From NCBI RefSeq assembly GCF_010731595.1, contig NZ_AP022582.1, forward strand, positions 2,418,001 through 2,482,000: 64,000 nucleotides of DNA, written 5' to 3'. Origin of the DNA: Mycobacterium seoulense (lineage in GTDB: Bacteria; Actinomycetota; Actinomycetes; Mycobacteriales; Mycobacteriaceae). This document shows positions 9,793 through 16,893 of this stretch, piece after piece. The position numbers and the translations under genes are program-made. The notes beneath the pieces were generated by a model. It had not been told where the DNA came from. It did not search any database and saw nothing but the letters and a program-made list of their open reading frames with translations. The stretch's first letter is position 1; each line of letters starts with the position of its first letter.

Positions 9793-9821
9793 CCAAAACC
9801 GCCGCGCTGCAGACGCTTTGG
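9793..9821. repeat. 29-bp hairpin-like intergenic repeat, copy A (possible terminator)
   Basis: Begins CCAAA and ends TTTGG, so its ends can pair. It starts 8 bases after the stop of the CDF-like gene. It matches 58406-58434 at 25 of 29 positions in the same orientation, and that copy also follows a plus-strand stop codon by 9 bases. No T-tract follows. A terminator-like or dispersed palindromic element is likely. Only these two copies were noticed in the window. Confidence 0.5.
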
Positions 9822-9874
9822 CCCTCGCGGAGGTTTCCGTACGCGGAGAGTCGCCACCCGCTAACGTCAACGTC

Positions 9875-10750
9875 ATGGCACGAGTCTGCGTGGTCGGCAG
9901 CGTGAACATGGACCTGTCGCTGCGCGTGGAGGCCCTTCCCCGGCCCGGTGAGACGGTGCTGGCGGCGTCGCTGACCCAAGCACCGGGCGGCAAAGGTGCC
10001 AATCAGGCCGTGGCGGCGGCGCGCGCGGGCGCACAGGTGCAGTTCGTCGGCGCGGTCGGCGACGACGCGGCCGGCGAACGGTTGCGCGGTCACCTGCTGG
10101 CCAACGGCGTCGGACTGGACGCGCTCGCCGAAACGCCCGGACCGAGTGGCACGGCCATCGTCGTCGTCGACGCCAACGCCGAGAACACCATCGTGGTCGC
10201 GCCGGGCGCCAATGGGCGGCTGACGCTGGATGCGGCAGCGCGACGCGTCATCGCCGGCTCCGAGGTGTTATTGACGCAACTGGAGATTCCGGTGCGCGCG
10301 GCGGTGGCGGCGGCACGGCAGGCCCGTTCGGCCGGGGCGGTCGTCATCATCAACGCCTCGCCGGCCGGCGGCGACCCGAGCCTACTGCCCGAACTGGCAA
10401 CCGCGGCCGACGTCATCGTGGTGAACGAAGCCGAGGCCGACCAGTGGCCCTGGCGCCCAATGCACTTGGTGACAACGCTGGGTGCGCGCGGAGCCCGGTA
10501 CGTGGGCGCCGACGGCGATTTCGTGGTTCCCGCTCCCGCGGTAGCCGCGGTGGACACCACCGGGGCCGGGGACGTGTTCGCCGGAGTGCTGGCCGGAAGC
10601 TGGCCGCGCAATCCGGGTTCGCCCGCCCTGCGGCGGCGCGCGTTACGGCGCGCCTGCGCCGCCGGCGCGCTGGCCACGCTGGTGTCGGGTGCCGGTAACT
10701 GCGCCCCGGACGCCGAAGCGATCGACGCGGCGCTGCACGACGACCGCTAG
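9875..10750 (+). CDS. rbsK: Ribokinase (PfkB family sugar kinase)
   Basis: 291 residues. Phosphorylates ribose (or a related sugar) with ATP. PfkB signatures are intact: CVVGSVNMDLSLRVEALPRP at the start, PGGKGANQAVAAARAGA, and the C-terminal DTTGAGDVFAGVLAGSW with catalytic Asp in GAGD. The open frame begins at 9818, but conserved sequence starts at ATG 9875 (MARVCVVGS). No ribose transporter lies nearby, so the sugar source is not indicated. Its stop shares the palindrome CTAG (10747-10750) with the stop of the convergent gntR gene. Equivalent to Rv2436 by position. Confidence 0.9.
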   Translation: MARVCVVGSVNMDLSLRVEALPRPGETVLAASLTQAPGGKGANQAVAAARAGAQVQFVGAVGDDAAGERLRGHLLANGVGLDALAETPGPSGTAIVVVDANAENTIVVAPGANGRLTLDAAARRVIAGSEVLLTQLEIPVRAAVAAARQARSAGAVVIINASPAGGDPSLLPELATAADVIVVNEAEADQWPWRPMHLVTTLGARGARYVGADGDFVVPAPAVAAVDTTGAGDVFAGVLAGSWPRNPGSPALRRRALRRACAAGALATLVSGAGNCAPDAEAIDAALHDDR

Positions 10751-11574
10751 CCGGTATGCCCGCCGACGTCGTGGGCGATTCTCAGGCTGTCGCCGGTTTC
10801 CATCTCGTCGGCCGTCTGGCTGAGCAGCAAGCGGCTGCGGCTCGGCGACAGCACCGTCGACACGCAATGATGCGGCGCCCCGGCCACGAACGCGACGCGG
10901 TTGACGCGCAGCAGCGCGGCGCCGATGGCCGTGTCGAGCAGGTGCGCGTTGCGCGGCCCGGCGATCTCGGCCGTGATCTCGTGCCGCACCCGGTCCACGG
11001 CGACGCCCGCCTCCGACAGCAACTCGTAAAGCGGCGCACGCCGCAACTCCGGCTCGGTCAGCGCGTCGGCCAGCTCCGGCGGCACCCAGGCTTCGGTCAC
11101 CATCAACGGCTCATCGGTCCTGCGTTGGCGCCGCACCCGCACGATCTGGAGCAACTCGTCGGAAGTGCCCAGGGCCTCGCCGATGGCGCGCGGCGGGCGG
11201 CGCTTCCCGATTTCGACGACCTCGACCTTGGTTTCGAATTGCGCCTGTCGCAGACCCTGCATGAACGACCGCCCAGCCCCCGATGCGTCCGAGACGTCCG
11301 TCGGGTCGTGTCGCCGTACGAACGACCCGACGCCATGCCTGCGCTCGATGTAGCCGCGGTCGGCCAGGTCCGCCAGCGCCCTGCGCACGGTGATGCGCGA
11401 TACGCCGAACTGGTCGCAGAGGGTCTGCTCGGTGGGCAACGCGTCGCCGGGGCCGATGACGCCGCGGTCGATCTCGTCGTGCAGCACCAAGAACAGCTGC
11501 CGGTGCAGCGGCACCCCGGCCGCCGCCGAGACCGGCCCTGCTCTGTCCTGCTGCACGGTGGTCAATGCTTCCAC
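10747..11574 (-). CDS. GntR-family transcriptional regulator, HutC subfamily (UTRA domain)
   Basis: 275 residues. Residues ~18-85 form the GntR winged helix (PLHRQLFLVLHDEIDRGVIG, LPTEQTLCDQFGVSRITVRR, GYIERRHGVGSFV). Residues ~105-260 form the UTRA effector domain (LLQIVRVRRQ, VTEAWVPPELA, PLYELLSEAGV). HutC-type regulators usually repress an adjacent catabolic operon and release DNA on binding a pathway metabolite. The gene is divergent from the five-gene operon starting at 11651, and a perfect palindrome (11601-11622) lies between them. Start GTG 11574 has AGGGAGG just upstream. The cognate ligand is unknown; a carboxylate intermediate is inferred. Confidence 0.93.
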   Translation of the reverse strand: MEALTTVQQDRAGPVSAAAGVPLHRQLFLVLHDEIDRGVIGPGDALPTEQTLCDQFGVSRITVRRALADLADRGYIERRHGVGSFVRRHDPTDVSDASGAGRSFMQGLRQAQFETKVEVVEIGKRRPPRAIGEALGTSDELLQIVRVRRQRRTDEPLMVTEAWVPPELADALTEPELRRAPLYELLSEAGVAVDRVRHEITAEIAGPRNAHLLDTAIGAALLRVNRVAFVAGAPHHCVSTVLSPSRSRLLLSQTADEMETGDSLRIAHDVGGHTG

Positions 11575-11600
11575 ACGGCCTCCCTTGCACAGCTCGATAG

Positions 11601-11622
11601 GTTGTTATATGTATATAACAAC
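11601..11622. promoter_or_regulatory. Perfect palindromic operator, likely GntR/HutC site
   Basis: A 10-bp arm GTTGTTATAT is followed by two bases (GT) and its exact complement. It matches the HutC-type pattern GT...TATA...AC. It sits 26 bases upstream of the gntR start and 28 bases upstream of the MmgE/PrpD start, and is strikingly AT-rich against the ~69% GC surroundings. A TTGCAC at 11585-11590 could be a -35 element, placing the palindrome over the -10 region of the rightward promoter. It probably mediates both operon repression and autoregulation (inference). Confidence 0.8.
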
Positions 11623-11650
11623 TTATCCCTTCGGCTTCCAGGGAGATCCG

Positions 11651-13072
11651 ATGAACGTGCCGGCCGCCACCGACCCGGCCGGGCCGACCGGACGCCTTGC
11701 CACCTGGGTCGCCGACCTCACGCTCGACGACATCCCACAAGCCGTCCTCGACCGCGCGAAGCACCTCTTGCTGGACGGCATCGGCTGCGCGCTCGTCGGG
11801 GCGCAACTACCGTGGTCACGCGTCGCAACCGACGCCGTCCTCGCCTTGGAAGGCCCCGGCGACGCCGTCGTCATCGGCACCGGACGCACGGCCGCGGCGC
11901 CCGCGGCGGCGATACTCAACGGCACGTTCATCCAGGGCTTCGAGCTCGACGACTTCCATCCCCTCGCCCCACTGCACAGCTGCTCGCTGCTGATTCCGGC
12001 GCTGCTGTCGACGGTGTGCACGCGGCCGCAACCCTCGACGGGCCCCGACCTCCTGCTGGCCGCGGTCGCCGGCTTCGAGGTGGGCCCGCGCGTCGGCCAC
12101 ACGCTGCACGGCACCCAGATGCTCGACCGAGGCTGGCACTCGGGATCCGTTTTCGGCACCCACGCCGCGGCAATGGCCTCCGGGAAGCTGCGCGGACTGT
12201 CCCCGGCGCAGTTGGAGGACGCCCTCGGGCTGGCCGGTACACAGTCGGCGGGGCTGATGGCCGCCCAGTACGAAGCCATGAGCAAGCGCATGCACCACGG
12301 TTTCGCGGCGCGCAACGGCTTCTACGCGGCCGGACTGGCGGCGGCCGGATACACCGGCATCAAGCGGGTGTTCGAGCGTGAATACGGCGGGTTTCTGAGC
12401 GTTTTCGGCGAGGGCCACCATCCCGACGCGGCCCTGCTGACCGGCGAACTCGGCCGACGGTGGGAGACCACCATCATCATGGTCAAGTCCTACGCCGCGA
12501 TGGGTGGATTACACGCGGCGATCGACGCCGCCCGCAGGCTGCGTGATTCGACTGCGCCCCAGGACATCTCGTCGATCGACATCACGGTCGGCGAGACCGT
12601 CTACCGGCACGGCTGGTGGCGGCCGCAGCGACCGCTCACCCCGATCGGTGCTCAGATGAACATCGGGTACGCGACCGCCGCGGCGCTGCTCGACGGAAAC
12701 GTGCTGCCCGAGCAGTTCACGCCGGCACGCCTGGACTCCGACGACATCTGGTCGCTCATCGCCGCGACGACGGTGCACCTCGACGAATCACTCGCCCACG
12801 CCGACATCGCCGAAAGGTTCCGCACCGACGTCGTGGTCACCACCCGTGACGGCGCCGTCCACCACGCCCGCGTGGCGCTGCCGCACGGCGCACCCAACGA
12901 TCCGGTCACCAACGACGAACTCGTCGACAAGTTCCACTCACTCGCCGACCGGGTCACCAGCCGCGCGCGAGCTGAAGCGATCGAGCGGCTGGTGGTCGAT
13001 CTCGACGACCTCGATGACATCGGGCAACTGATGGACCTGCTCGCGGCCCCGGTCGCGGGCGCCCTGGACTGA
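11651..13072 (+). CDS. MmgE/PrpD family protein (2-methylcitrate dehydratase-like)
   Basis: 473 residues, normal for the family. Members dehydrate 2-methylcitrate (PrpD), decarboxylate cis-aconitate (IRG1/CAD) or epimerise iminodisuccinate. Recognisable stretches: LLLDGIGCALVGAQLPWSRV, ILNGTFIQGFELDDFHPLAP, the glycine/histidine-rich HGTQMLDRGWHSGSVFGTHA, KRMHHGFAARNGFYAAGLA and VKSYAAMGGLHAAIDAAR. The frame is open from 11390, but ATG 11651 is preceded by AGGGAG and lies just past the operator. First gene of the operon; the lyase gene follows 10 bases after its stop. The exact substrate cannot be told from sequence; a branched di- or tricarboxylate is likely from the neighbours. Confidence 0.9.
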   Translation: MNVPAATDPAGPTGRLATWVADLTLDDIPQAVLDRAKHLLLDGIGCALVGAQLPWSRVATDAVLALEGPGDAVVIGTGRTAAAPAAAILNGTFIQGFELDDFHPLAPLHSCSLLIPALLSTVCTRPQPSTGPDLLLAAVAGFEVGPRVGHTLHGTQMLDRGWHSGSVFGTHAAAMASGKLRGLSPAQLEDALGLAGTQSAGLMAAQYEAMSKRMHHGFAARNGFYAAGLAAAGYTGIKRVFEREYGGFLSVFGEGHHPDAALLTGELGRRWETTIIMVKSYAAMGGLHAAIDAARRLRDSTAPQDISSIDITVGETVYRHGWWRPQRPLTPIGAQMNIGYATAAALLDGNVLPEQFTPARLDSDDIWSLIAATTVHLDESLAHADIAERFRTDVVVTTRDGAVHHARVALPHGAPNDPVTNDELVDKFHSLADRVTSRARAEAIERLVVDLDDLDDIGQLMDLLAAPVAGALD

Positions 13073-13082
13073 AAGGAGAGCC

Positions 13083-13967
13083 ATGCCTACCACCCCGGCC
13101 CGTCAACGGCTGAAGGACTTGCTCAAGACCCGTGAACTCGTCGTCGCGCCAGGCGTTTTCGACGGCATATCAGCGCACCTGACGAAACGCACGGGCCACG
13201 CCGCGGCGTACCTGACCGGTGCCGGCGTGGCGGCCTCCGGTTTCGGCCTACCCGACATCGGGCTGGTCACCGCGACCGAGATGGCCGGCCGGGTCGCGAT
13301 GATCACCGACGCGTTGGGCGACATCCCATTGATCGCCGATGCCGACACCGGCTATGGCGCACCCATCAATGTGGTGCGCACCGTTCGCTCCTACGACGCG
13401 GCGGGGGCGGCCGCGATTCAGTTGGAGGATCAGGTCTTTCCGAAACGGTGCGGCCACCTGCCCGACAAACAGGTGGTCGACGCCGCGGTCTTCGAACAGA
13501 CCCTGGCCGCGGCGCTCGACGCCCGCTCCGACGACGCCCTGCTGGTGGTGGCCCGCACCGACGCACGGGCGCCCCTCGGCCTTGAAGCTGCCATCGAACG
13601 GGCCAACCGGTACGCACGGGCGGGCGCCGACATCATCTTCGTCGAGGCGCCGCAGGACGCCGGCGAGATCGAGCGCATCGCCCGCGAAGTGGAAGCCCCC
13701 CTGTTGATCAACCTGGTGCTCGGCGGCTTGACGCCGCTGCAATCGGCGGGGCGGCTGCAGGAGTTGGGCTACGCCATCGCGATTCATCCGGGCAACCTGC
13801 TGGCGCAGGCGACCTTCGGCATGCTGCAGAGCCTTTGCGAATTGAACGGCACCGACATCGCCGGCCACCTGCCCACCACGCCCGGCGATTTCTTCAACTT
13901 GGTGGGGATGGCCGAATGGCTGGATCGCGACGTCCGATACGCCCGGAAGGACCCGTCATGGGCATGA
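13083..13967 (+). CDS. Isocitrate lyase/PEP mutase superfamily lyase (PrpB/dimethylmalate lyase-like)
   Basis: 294 residues, the length of methylisocitrate lyase (PrpB). Metal-binding DADTGYG, the active loop VFPKRCGH with catalytic Cys, and VARTDAR are all present. The K[KR]CGH loop marks C-C bond lyases (isocitrate, 2-methylisocitrate or 2,3-dimethylmalate) rather than phosphonate mutases. It would cleave the hydroxy-acid made by the hydratase encoded next, giving pyruvate or glyoxylate plus an acid. Strong ribosome site GAAAGGAG before ATG 13083. The last 10 bases overlap the next gene. The true substrate is open: methylisocitrate, dimethylmalate and oxaloacetate are all handled by relatives. 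Confidence 0.92.
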   Translation: MPTTPARQRLKDLLKTRELVVAPGVFDGISAHLTKRTGHAAAYLTGAGVAASGFGLPDIGLVTATEMAGRVAMITDALGDIPLIADADTGYGAPINVVRTVRSYDAAGAAAIQLEDQVFPKRCGHLPDKQVVDAAVFEQTLAAALDARSDDALLVVARTDARAPLGLEAAIERANRYARAGADIIFVEAPQDAGEIERIAREVEAPLLINLVLGGLTPLQSAGRLQELGYAIAIHPGNLLAQATFGMLQSLCELNGTDIAGHLPTTPGDFFNLVGMAEWLDRDVRYARKDPSWA

Positions 13968-15205
13968 CCATCATCGAGAAGATCTTCGCCCGCAAGGCCG
14001 GTCGGGATGCGGTGTCGGCGGGTGACACGGTCGTGGTCGACGTCGACATGACCGTGCTCATCGATCTGCAGTTCGCCACGATGTGGATTTCGCCGAACCG
14101 GATCCACGACCCCGACAAACTGGCCGTCGTCATGGACCACGCCGTTCCCGCACCGACCATCAAAGACGCCGCCGCGGGTCCGCAGGCCCGCAAATTCGTC
14201 GCCGACTTCGGCATCGAGCGGTTCTACGACGTCGGCAGGCACGGCATCTGTCACCAGGTGATCGCCGAGAATGGACTGGCACGGCCTGGAGAAGTCCTGG
14301 CCTGCACCGACTCTCACACCTGTGCCGCGGGCGCTTACAACACCGCCGCCCGGGGCCTGGGACCCGCGGAGATCTACTCGATCATGTGCACCGGCACGAC
14401 GTGGTTCCAGGTCGCGCCCACGATCCGGTACGAGCTCGATGGCGTCAAACCACAGACCGTCAGCGGGAAGGACATCTTTCTGCACATCGCCAACGAGTAC
14501 GGCGATGCGCCGAATTTGAACCTGGAATTCGGCGGCACCGGCCTGGCCGGTCTTCCGATGCACGACCGGCGCACCATCGCGACCCAGTGCGCCGAGGTTT
14601 CCGCCGACTTCGCCACGTTCGAGCCCGACGACATGCTGGCGTCGTTTCTGCGCGAGCGCGGCGTCACCGGATACGGCGCCGTCACACCCGATTCCGATGC
14701 CGCATACCAGGAGATCCGCCATGTCGACTTGGCAACGCTGGAGCCTTACGTGGCGCGGCCGGGAACGGTCAGCCGCAACGGGCTGCCCGTCTCCCAGCTG
14801 GACCGCCGCAAGGTCGACCAGGCATTCATCGGCTCGTGTGCGAATGGACAGCTCGAGGACCTCGAGATCGCCGCACGGGTGGTGCGCGGCAAGTCCGTCG
14901 CTAGAGGCGTGCGGTTGCTCGTCACGCCCGCCTCGCAAGCGGTTTACCGGGATGCCATGCGGCTGGGGTACCTGCAGGACCTGGCGGACGCGGGTGCGGT
15001 CATCACCAACTCCACCTGCGGCGCCTGTTTCGGCTACCACATGGGGGTGGTCGGTCCCGGGGAGGTGTGCATCACCTCGAGCACCCGCAACTTCACCGGC
15101 CGCATGGGCAGCACCGAGGCGGAGATTTTCATGGCGTCACCGGCAACCGTTGCCGCGTCGGCAATCACCGGCTACATCACCGACCCGAGGAGTGTGACGG
15201 CATGA
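13958..15205 (+). CDS. Aconitase-family hydratase large subunit (LeuC/homoaconitase-like)
   Basis: 415 residues, the short IPMI2/homoaconitase-type large subunit rather than the ~470-residue LeuC of leucine synthesis. Cluster-binding cysteines are seen in FIGSCANGQ and in NSTCGACFG (CxxC). The first motif is [20 protein letters not shown], where leucine-pathway LeuC typically has CGDSHTxTHGAFG, suggesting a different substrate. C-terminal [12 protein letters not shown] is the substrate-binding arginine region. ATG 13958 has GGAAGG eight bases upstream and overlaps the lyase gene by 10 bases; an ATG at 13964 (ATGA overlap) is an alternative. It pairs with the small subunit encoded immediately downstream. 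Confidence 0.9.
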   Translation: MGMTIIEKIFARKAGRDAVSAGDTVVVDVDMTVLIDLQFATMWISPNRIHDPDKLAVVMDHAVPAPTIKDAAAGPQARKFVADFGIERFYDVGRHGICHQVIAENGLARPGEVLACTDSHTCAAGAYNTAARGLGPAEIYSIMCTGTTWFQVAPTIRYELDGVKPQTVSGKDIFLHIANEYGDAPNLNLEFGGTGLAGLPMHDRRTIATQCAEVSADFATFEPDDMLASFLRERGVTGYGAVTPDSDAAYQEIRHVDLATLEPYVARPGTVSRNGLPVSQLDRRKVDQAFIGSCANGQLEDLEIAARVVRGKSVARGVRLLVTPASQAVYRDAMRLGYLQDLADAGAVITNSTCGACFGYHMGVVGPGEVCITSSTRNFTGRMGSTEAEIFMASPATVAASAITGYITDPRSVTA

Positions 15206-15762
15206 CCGTGGTGTTCGGCGGAAGGGTCTGGGTGTTCGGAGACAACCTGAACACCGACGCCATGTACCCGGCCTTCGCCATGAAGATGGATCCGTCGGAG
15301 GCGGCCAAGCACATCTTCTACGAGGTCCGCCCGGGTTGGACCGACCAGGTGTCCCCAGGTGACATCGTCGTGGCCGGCAGAAACTTCGGGCTCGGATCGT
15401 CACGGCCCGTCGCGGCCCTCTTCGTCGAGCTCGGCGTCGCGGGACTGGTCGCCGAGGAATTCAACTCGTTGTTCTTCCGCAACGCCGTCAACGCCGGCCT
15501 GCCGGCGATGACCCTGCCCCATGCCACCACCGTCTTCCACGAAGGGGACACGGGGACGTTCGACCTGACCGCCGGCACCTGGCGTAACGACACCACGGGT
15601 GCGTCCGGAACCGTCCCCGAACTCCCCGGGCTCATCCTCGACATCATCGAAAGCGGCGGCGTGCTGCCACGGTTGGCCCAGCAGGGTTATCTACCCGGCG
15701 AATTGGGCGACCTGTTACGGTCGCCCACCGTCGCGATTCGCGGCGCGGGCAGCGGCGCATGA
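15202..15762 (+). CDS. Aconitase-family hydratase small subunit (LeuD-like)
   Basis: 186 residues. Swivel domain of a two-subunit dehydratase/isomerase: [20 protein letters not shown] near the N-terminus, the substrate loop [20 protein letters not shown] at ~60-80 (LeuD usually has NFGCGSSREH), and [20 protein letters not shown]. With the preceding subunit it should hydrate or isomerise an unsaturated di- or tricarboxylate. ATG overlaps the large-subunit stop (ATGA, 15202-15205). The frame is open upstream, but only this start gives a conserved N-terminus. The altered loop (LGSSRPV) again argues against a role in leucine synthesis. Confidence 0.9.
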   Translation: MTVVFGGRVWVFGDNLNTDAMYPAFAMKMDPSEAAKHIFYEVRPGWTDQVSPGDIVVAGRNFGLGSSRPVAALFVELGVAGLVAEEFNSLFFRNAVNAGLPAMTLPHATTVFHEGDTGTFDLTAGTWRNDTTGASGTVPELPGLILDIIESGGVLPRLAQQGYLPGELGDLLRSPTVAIRGAGSGA

Positions 15763-16307
15763 TGACACCGCTGGGCAGGCTTCTGCGTGGTGTCCGCGCC
15801 GGCGCGCACCGAAGTCCCCTTGCCCATAGGGCGTTCGATGCGCCCGCGTCCATCAGCGTCAGCAGCACCGCCTTCACCGACGGGGGCGGCATGCCGACTT
15901 CCAGCGCCGGCCAGGGCGTGGGGGACAACGTCTCGCCGCCCTTGCGGTGGACCGCGCTGCCGCCAAGGACCCGACAGGCGGTGCTCATCATCGACGACGT
16001 CGACGTCCCGCTCCCCCGCCCACTGCTGCACACCGTCGCGGTGATCGAACCAACGCTGGACGGCCTCGACGCCGGCGGGTTGCGGCCGGGCGCGCCAGGC
16101 ATACGCTGCCTGCGAGCCGATCTCGGCCATCGCGGCTACGCCGGGCCGCGCCCGATCCCCGGCCACGGGCCGCACCACTACCGATTCCATGTGTTCGCGA
16201 TCGAGCACGCCGTCCCCGACCACATCACCACGGCCAAGGCGTTGCTGGCCGCGATGAGGGGCCACGTCCTGGCCCGCGGTGTGCTGACCGGAACCTACGA
16301 ACGCTGA
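15759..16307 (+). CDS. YbhB/YbcL (PEBP/Raf kinase inhibitor)-like protein
   Basis: 182 residues. Phosphatidylethanolamine-binding protein fold: [20 protein letters not shown] corresponds to the DPDAP...HW ligand-pocket region, and [20 protein letters not shown] to the GP..PP.G.HRY.F motif. ATG 15759 overlaps the small-subunit stop (ATGATG), so it is the fifth cistron of the operon; a second ATG at 15762 is possible. No signal peptide is obvious. The biochemical role of bacterial PEBP proteins is poorly known, and nothing here shows whether it acts in the pathway or merely rides with it. Confidence 0.85.
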   Translation: MMTPLGRLLRGVRAGAHRSPLAHRAFDAPASISVSSTAFTDGGGMPTSSAGQGVGDNVSPPLRWTALPPRTRQAVLIIDDVDVPLPRPLLHTVAVIEPTLDGLDAGGLRPGAPGIRCLRADLGHRGYAGPRPIPGHGPHHYRFHVFAIEHAVPDHITTAKALLAAMRGHVLARGVLTGTYER

Positions 16308-16340
16308 CCCGGCGTGTCACCGCGACCCACCTGACCTGCG

Positions 16341-16381
16341 GTTGGCAGCGGTTGGCAGCGTCTGGCGTCGATCTGGCAGCG
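16341..16381. repeat. Direct repeats of a 10-bp unit upstream of a membrane-protein gene
   Basis: GTTGGCAGCG occurs twice in perfect tandem at 16341-16360, and a third related copy (TCTGGCAGCG) lies at 16372-16381, about two helical turns further on. They lie in the 127-base gap between the PEBP gene and the next start. A regulator-binding array is possible, but simple sequence duplication is equally possible. Confidence 0.4.
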
Positions 16382-16434
16382 GTGTGCGGGCAGCGTCGGT
16401 GGCGATCGCAGTCAGCCATCGAGAAAGGAACATC

Positions 16435-16842
16435 ATGTCCGCGACCACGATTGACCGCACGGGCACCCGGGACGGCCTGCTCCGCCTGGCCATGCGCGCC
16501 GACGCCGCCATCAGCGGCGTGGTCGGCCTGGCCGGTATCCCGCTGGCCGGAGAACTCGCCGAGCTTTCGGGGACCACGAAGACCTTCGAGTACGCCATGG
16601 CCGCGTTCTTGATCGGCTACGGCGTGGTCGTGTTCGGGCTCGCGGCCCTGCCCTCGGTACGCCGCGCCGGCATGGGCGTCATCGTCGCCAACTTGGCGTA
16701 CACGGTGGCCGCCGTCGTGCTGGTGCTCGAAGGCGTCTTCCCGTTGACTACCGCCGGCGTCGCGTTGAACCTGGCGGCCGGCGCCTACACGCTGGTGTTC
16801 GCCGAACTGCAATACCAGGGCTGGCGCCGCGCGAGGGCGTGA
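16435..16842 (+). CDS. Small integral membrane protein (Rv2437-like)
   Basis: 135 residues with four predicted helices, around ISGVVGLAGIPLAGELAEL, TFEYAMAAFLIGYGVVVFGL, MGVIVANLAYTVAAVVLVLE and TAGVALNLAAGAYTLVFAEL. Ribosome site GAAAGGAA lies six bases before ATG 16435. Size and position between rbsK and nadE match M. tuberculosis Rv2437. If so, the 10747-16307 block is an insertion between rbsK and this gene. No functional motif was recognised. Convergent with nadE; a strong inverted repeat separates them. Confidence 0.8.
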   Translation: MSATTIDRTGTRDGLLRLAMRADAAISGVVGLAGIPLAGELAELSGTTKTFEYAMAAFLIGYGVVVFGLAALPSVRRAGMGVIVANLAYTVAAVVLVLEGVFPLTTAGVALNLAAGAYTLVFAELQYQGWRRARA

Positions 16843-16854
16843 GCGGACGCTGTG

Positions 16855-16885
16855 GGCCCGCCCCGCGCCACCGCGGGCGGGTCCT
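16855..16885. terminator. Bidirectional hairpin terminator between convergent genes
   Basis: Ten-base arms GGGCCCGCCC (16855-16864) and GGGCGGGTCC (16876-16885) pair with one G-U and an 11-base loop. It lies between the stop of the membrane-protein gene and the stop of nadE. There is no T-tract, as is common for mycobacterial terminators. Confidence 0.65.
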
Positions 16886-16893
16886 TCGGCGCG

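Noticed and set aside
13958..15762. Leucine biosynthesis leuC-leuD
   Set aside because: Key motifs and subunit length differ, and the neighbours are catabolic; called a LeuCD-like hydratase instead.
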